Shown here: positions 5,001 through 7,493 of the stretch, in pieces
Numbering within the stretch: position 1 is the first letter of the stretch
Layout of the letters: every line of letters starts with the position of its first letter
Assembly: GCA_028717165.1 (NCBI GenBank)
Contig: JAQUOK010000137.1
Span: forward strand, 1-7,493
Reading direction: 5' to 3'
Length of the DNA stretch: 7,493 bases
Source of the DNA: Victivallaceae bacterium
GTDB lineage: Bacteria > Verrucomicrobiota > Lentisphaeria > Victivallales > Victivallaceae
Notes under the pieces: model-generated
Databases searched by the model: none
What the model saw: the letters and a program-made list of their open reading frames with translations, nothing else
Told to the model about the DNA's origin: nothing
Position numbers and translations under genes: made by a program

Positions 5001-7493
5001 ACGTTTGGAAAACAATGCCGGGGAATTTTTTATTATTCGCTTTTTAAATAATCGTTCCCTGCTTGCAGAACTTCAGCCGTTAAAAAAACTTGGCGGAACA
5101 AAGCTGAAACTGGCGGAACTTAAAACGCTTCTGGATAAATTTGAACTGTTTATTTCAAGTAATTCTTACATCAACTCTGTACCCTCAGAATTGCCGGCAC
5201 GTCTTGGCGCATGGTGGAACAATGGCAATTCGGACTGGGAAAAACTCAAGGCAGCCATTGCCTTCGGAAATAAGGTTAATGACGCCATAACAATTGTCTC
5301 TAATGGTGACGCCGCCGTGTTGAACTCCATGCGACTTAAAGTTGGAGAATTACTCTCTCAGGCTGACGAATTACTGGGAGAAAATTGCCCGATACGGCAA
5401 CAAATCAATACCTTGTTTCAGGGATGGAATGACTTTCAGGATGCGTTAAATAATTTTATTGACAAGCTCGACATTGCACCTGAATTTAAAAAACAGCAAA
5501 CAGATATTCTGGTTCAAAGCAGCCAGTACGCTAACGGAATCATACGTAACAGCCAGAACTTGCGTCATTGGGGTTTATGGTTGAAATCCAGGCAAAAAGC
5601 GGCCGATTTTGAGCTTAATACTTTGATAACCGCCTCTGAAGCTGGAACGCTGAAACCACAGCATATTTGTTTAGCTTTCGAAAAGCGTTTTCGTGAAAAA
5701 TTCATAAACGAAGTGATTGGTCAGGTTCCGGTATTGCGTGATTTTCTCGGAGACCATCATGATCGCCTGGTTGAGCGCTTTATTCAACTGGACCAACGTT
5801 ATGCTGATTTGTCTCAAAAGCTGACTATATCCAGAATTGCCGCACAAATGCCGCACGGACGCAAGGGGCAATGTCCTGCCGGTACCGAACTGGGAACATT
5901 AAAGCGGGAAATAGAAAAACGGGCCAGGCATAAAGCTGTAAGGTTGTTACTTGAGGCAATACCTACAATACTTCCGCGCCTGAAGCCATGTTTACTTATG
6001 AGTCCTCTTTCAGTAGCGCAATACCTGCCGCCCGACCAGTCTGACTTCGATATTGTAGTTTTCGATGAAGCGTCTCAGATCCCCGTATGGGACGCGATAG
6101 GCGCTATTGCCCGGGGCAAGCAACTGATCGTGGTCGGGGATCCCAAACAGTTGCCCCCAACAAACTTTTTTCAACGTCAAAACGACGACGATGAATCTGA
6201 AGAAAATGAAATTGAAGACCTTGAAAGTATTCTTGATGAATGTATTGCCTCCGGCATTGACGAATCTCATTTGCGCTGGCATTACCGCAGCCGTCATGAA
6301 TCGCTGATTGCATTCAGCAATTATCATTATTACGATAATCGACTGCTTACATTTCCCGCTGCGAAACATGGCGAACATCTGGGAGTAAAATACCATCTTG
6401 TTCCCGATGGACTTTATGACCGTTGTAAATCTAGAACCAATAGGAAGGAAGCCCGGCATCTTGTGGATCATGTGGTTAAACAATTATCGGCTCCTGAATG
6501 CGCCAATCGTTCTATAGGAATTGTGACTTTCAGCCAGGCGCAAAAAATACTTATCGAAGATTTGCTGGATGATGCCCGCCGAAAGTATCCTGCAATAGAA
6601 AAGTTCTTCCAGCCGGATATTACTGAACCGGTTTTTGTTAAAAACCTTGAAAATGTGCAAGGCGACGAGCGCGATATCATTTATTTTTCTATCTGTTATG
6701 GGCCGGATGAAAACGGCAAGATTTCAATGAACTTCGGTCCGCTTAACCGGGCTGGCGGCGAACGCCGTCTGAATGTGGCAATAACCCGGGCCAAGGAACA
6801 AATAATAATCTTTTCATCCATCAATTCAAGCCAGATTGATTTAAGTCGTACCAGTGCAACCGGTGCTGCACATTTGAAATTTTTTCTTGATTATGCGGAA
6901 AAAGGCGCGGCCCATCTGACTGGCATCATCCAGGACGCGTCATACAGTGATTACGATTCATGTTTCGAACAGGAAGTAGCTGAATTTCTTCGAGGAAAAG
7001 GTTATTTGGTTCATGTTCAGGTCGGATGTTCCGGTTATCGTATTGATCTGGCTATAACACTACCAGATAAACCGGGGCATTATGTTCTTGGAATAGAATG
7101 TGACGGCGCGGCATATCACAGTTCTGTGACGGCAAGAGATCGCGACCGATTACGCCAACTGGTGCTGGAAAGCTTGGGATGGAGAATTCATAGGGTATGG
7201 TCAACTTCGTGGTGGCATGATCGGGAAAGAACTCAGGAACAACTTATCGCAGCTGTAGAAAATGCTCTTTCCGACCCCGAACCACTCCCTGAATCATCTC
7301 CTTCCACTGAGAGAATTAATGATAACTTTCAGGATACTGCCAGAATTGACATTGATCAGGAGGATTTGAACGAACCGGCTGAATCAGATTGTTCGGTCCA
7401 AACATCTCCAACATGTGAATTTGCACAAGTTTATCCATCGGAGCCACGGCAATATACGTACCGACAGGAAGATTTCTATGAAACTTGGAATAG
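2014..7493 (+). CDS. Giant DUF4011-family SF1 helicase with transglutaminase-like and Vsr-like nuclease domains (3' end outside window)
   Basis: The frame stays open for 1826 complete codons plus two bases and runs off the window. Family hallmarks in order are a beta-rich N-terminus (residues 10-130) and the segment DEWFGSEVMPDILAAFVTPN (133-152). A transglutaminase-like segment follows with C233, H259 and E295, then DUF4011 starting RWQQKLLDLTLRNRLLNF (391-408). The SF1 motor has Q684, Walker A GPPGTGKS (701-708), motif Ia FVAEKRAALEVV (727-738), motif II DEASQ (1351-1355), motif III GDPKQLPP (1375-1382), motif IV region WHYRSRHESL (1422 on), motif V VQGDERD (1548-1554) and motif VI RRLNVAITRAKE (1584-1595). 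A Vsr-like nuclease follows with D1678, E1695 and D1697. Full-length relatives usually end in DUF3320, which would lie beyond the edge. All motor motifs are intact, so an active ATPase translocating on or unwinding nucleic acid is expected. Start: the in-frame stop at 1990-1992 leaves ATG 2014 or GTG 2008; GTGGAG directly abuts ATG 2014 and GGG at 2004-2006 is a weak, better spaced Shine-Dalgarno. Such proteins are repeatedly found in prokaryotic defence loci; a defence role here is inferred. Confidence 0.95.
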   Translation, partial: MDAGKENVEKTEINLNIDYLPKINLALQQNAIPVIRSITIDNILDCELRNVTCYITSTPAFFEPITKTIDAITAQSHYVVDDLTVKLNYQYLAELSERINGQIQVRISIAPADSATEKELLLQSYPATIFAFDEWFGSEVMPDILAAFVTPNLDIISQLQQRISQLLKDKTGNSAVDGYQSKDKKRIYTIIEAAYKAVAEQAINYANHPASFGKNGQRIRFADAIFKFKLATCLDISLLLAGLLEQCGLNPLVLLHQGHSYVGCHLTEYHFPDSLQDDLQSVRKRVELDEIVVFEATAATASNAISFRDSELAGKKHLILESQFIGALDIRQARTLGLRPLPLKRTADGLVVVDDDLGMSPKREINNKTDRAFRTEIEITQNEDKRSRVTRWQQKLLDLTLRNRLLNFRETKQTIPIAFSDLGVLEDKLAAGTQFTVNPATQLLSGTDQRDLSVLERQTGEDPLTRYLSDEFSRKRLRSYLSESELYKRLLGLYRQARTDIEEGGVNTLFLALGFLEWKESLTATQVHQAPLLLLPVKLERKSVQEGFTLERADDDTVINVTLLELLRRDYGKVIPGIDPLPTDDSGVDVQMVFQLIQQAVKDLRGWEVRGGLWLGSFSFNKFIMWNDLNKRLDDLQQNPVVNHLVNHAGSAFDDGIEGVMPDNLELEMKYDRLFCPLSADSSQLSAVLSAERGKNFVLHGPPGTGKSQTITNLIAHCLTVGKKVLFVAEKRAALEVVHHRLCKLGLRPFCLELHSNKGGKREVLAQFKESLDFIESHEPTDWDTVTRELEDIRRNLNSYVAELHHNYPNGLSVYRVFSYLLSHEKDEQLISGVNDLSLQQSALRISAEKLGQMRSVVAEMASCAEVLSAKNKTDFFYIRHSDWSPQWGKEAVTVSEELIHACTTLADSCKKLFLQLGYTRQTWSESDIYNMALLAEKLKDAPNLPDGFIGKGWKNFAAEVEALANNGLILNELREELCDFELDKILGLNIDGIRKRLENNAGEFFIIRFLNNRSLLAELQPLKKLGGTKLKLAELKTLLDKFELFISSNSYINSVPSELPARLGAWWNNGNSDWEKLKAAIAFGNKVNDAITIVSNGDAAVLNSMRLKVGELLSQADELLGENCPIRQQINTLFQGWNDFQDALNNFIDKLDIAPEFKKQQTDILVQSSQYANGIIRNSQNLRHWGLWLKSRQKAADFELNTLITASEAGTLKPQHICLAFEKRFREKFINEVIGQVPVLRDFLGDHHDRLVERFIQLDQRYADLSQKLTISRIAAQMPHGRKGQCPAGTELGTLKREIEKRARHKAVRLLLEAIPTILPRLKPCLLMSPLSVAQYLPPDQSDFDIVVFDEASQIPVWDAIGAIARGKQLIVVGDPKQLPPTNFFQRQNDDDESEENEIEDLESILDECIASGIDESHLRWHYRSRHESLIAFSNYHYYDNRLLTFPAAKHGEHLGVKYHLVPDGLYDRCKSRTNRKEARHLVDHVVKQLSAPECANRSIGIVTFSQAQKILIEDLLDDARRKYPAIEKFFQPDITEPVFVKNLENVQGDERDIIYFSICYGPDENGKISMNFGPLNRAGGERRLNVAITRAKEQIIIFSSINSSQIDLSRTSATGAAHLKFFLDYAEKGAAHLTGIIQDASYSDYDSCFEQEVAEFLRGKGYLVHVQVGCSGYRIDLAITLPDKPGHYVLGIECDGAAYHSSVTARDRDRLRQLVLESLGWRIHRVWSTSWWHDRERTQEQLIAAVENALSDPEPLPESSPSTERINDNFQDTARIDIDQEDLNEPAESDCSVQTSPTCEFAQVYPSEPRQYTYRQEDFYETWN
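2581..2913 (+). other. Domain: transglutaminase-like segment (residues about 190-300)
   Basis: CLDISLLLAGLLEQCGLNP (233-251) resembles the Cys-bearing helix of transglutaminase-like folds (C-x-D-x-(A/S)-x2-L-x3-L-x3-G). GHSYVGCHL (258-266) resembles the His strand, and IVVFEATAAT (291-300) the strand carrying the acidic third residue, with E295 where Asp is usual. C233, H259 and E295 could form a catalytic triad. I read this by eye from residue pattern and spacing; whether it is an enzyme or a degenerate binding fold is open. Confidence 0.5.
3178..3813 (+). other. Domain: DUF4011 (residues about 389-600)
   Basis: The signature W-Q-x-K-L-L-D-L-x3-N-R-L-L-N-F is present at 392-408. It is followed by LFLALGFLEWKE (509-520) and APLLLLPVKLER (530-541), the conserved strand region that precedes the motor domain in this family. 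The end at about 600 is approximate. The domain's biochemical role is not known to me. Confidence 0.85.
4021..6828 (+). other. Domain: SF1 helicase motor with long internal insertion (residues about 670-1605)
   Basis: RecA-like domain 1 carries Q684, K707 in Walker A and D1351-E1352 in Walker B. Domain 2 carries the WHYRSR motif (arginine candidates R1425 and R1427), Q1549-G1550 of motif V and R1592 of motif VI. About 600 residues (roughly 745-1345), predicted by eye to be mostly helical, lie between motifs Ia and II. The motif set is of the Upf1/Dna2-like SF1 branch (AAA_11/AAA_12), for which 5'-to-3' movement is typical; direction here is inferred from the family. Confidence 0.9.
6946..7257 (+). 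other. Domain: Vsr-like / MTES_1575-type nuclease (residues about 1645-1748)
   Basis: The fold elements are E1652 in the first helix (SCFEQEVAEFLRGKGY), D1678 in YRIDLAI, E1695 and D1697 in GIECDGAAYH, the helix RDRDRLRQLVLESLGW and the strand HRVWST followed by SWW. These match the Vsr-like branch of the PD-(D/E)XK superfamily, with all acidic metal-ligand candidates kept, so the domain is probably catalytic. Downstream, residues 1753-1809 are an acidic, Ser/Pro-rich linker. Confidence 0.85.

Noticed and set aside
6010..6483. 157-codon open frame on the minus strand
   Set aside because: It lies wholly antisense to helicase motifs II to IV, which are strongly conserved on the plus strand. 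Its translation shows no recognisable domain.
1..7493. CRISPR array, insertion sequence, tRNA or rRNA gene
   Set aside because: No regularly spaced repeats, no transposase or terminal inverted repeats, and no tRNA-like or rRNA-like sequence were seen; almost all bases belong to the two large genes.

Overview
The window carries a compact, one-directional two-gene unit that reads like bacterial accessory or defence DNA. No housekeeping gene, rRNA or tRNA is visible, so the host is uncertain. Base composition is moderately AT-rich and ribosome-binding sites are of the bacterial GGGAG type. I would only say 'bacterium, probably Gram-negative, lineage not determinable'.

Layout, left to right, all on the + strand. 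(1) Positions 2-40 hold the last 12 codons of an upstream gene ending in a CPHC zinc-ribbon knuckle. (2) Positions 41-147 are a spacer with a plausible sigma70-type promoter, a 19-bp imperfect dyad over its -10 box, and a good Shine-Dalgarno site. (3) Positions 148-1968 encode a 606-residue protein with a long, unrecognised, mostly helical N-terminal part, one or two SAP-like segments, and a C-terminal Mrr-like PD-(D/E)XK nuclease domain (D488, E502, K504). (4) Positions 1969-2013 are a 45-bp spacer. (5) Positions 2014-7493 encode at least 1826 residues of a giant DUF4011-type superfamily 1 helicase (COG1112-like). It has an N-terminal beta-rich region, a transglutaminase-like domain with a possible Cys-His-Glu triad, DUF4011, a complete SF1 motor split by an insertion of about 600 residues, and a Vsr-like (MTES_1575-type) nuclease domain. 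The frame is still open at the window edge, where a C-terminal DUF3320 domain would normally follow. This gene is by far the largest feature.

The two complete or nearly complete genes are probably co-transcribed. Each carries its own PD-(D/E)XK-type nuclease domain and only the second carries a motor, so a joint role in recognising and degrading foreign nucleic acid is the most natural reading. That role is inferred from domains and context, not shown by the sequence. The least explained parts are the N-terminal 440 residues of the first protein, the transglutaminase-like domain of the helicase, and a short direct repeat placed at or just after the stop codons on both sides of the first gene.
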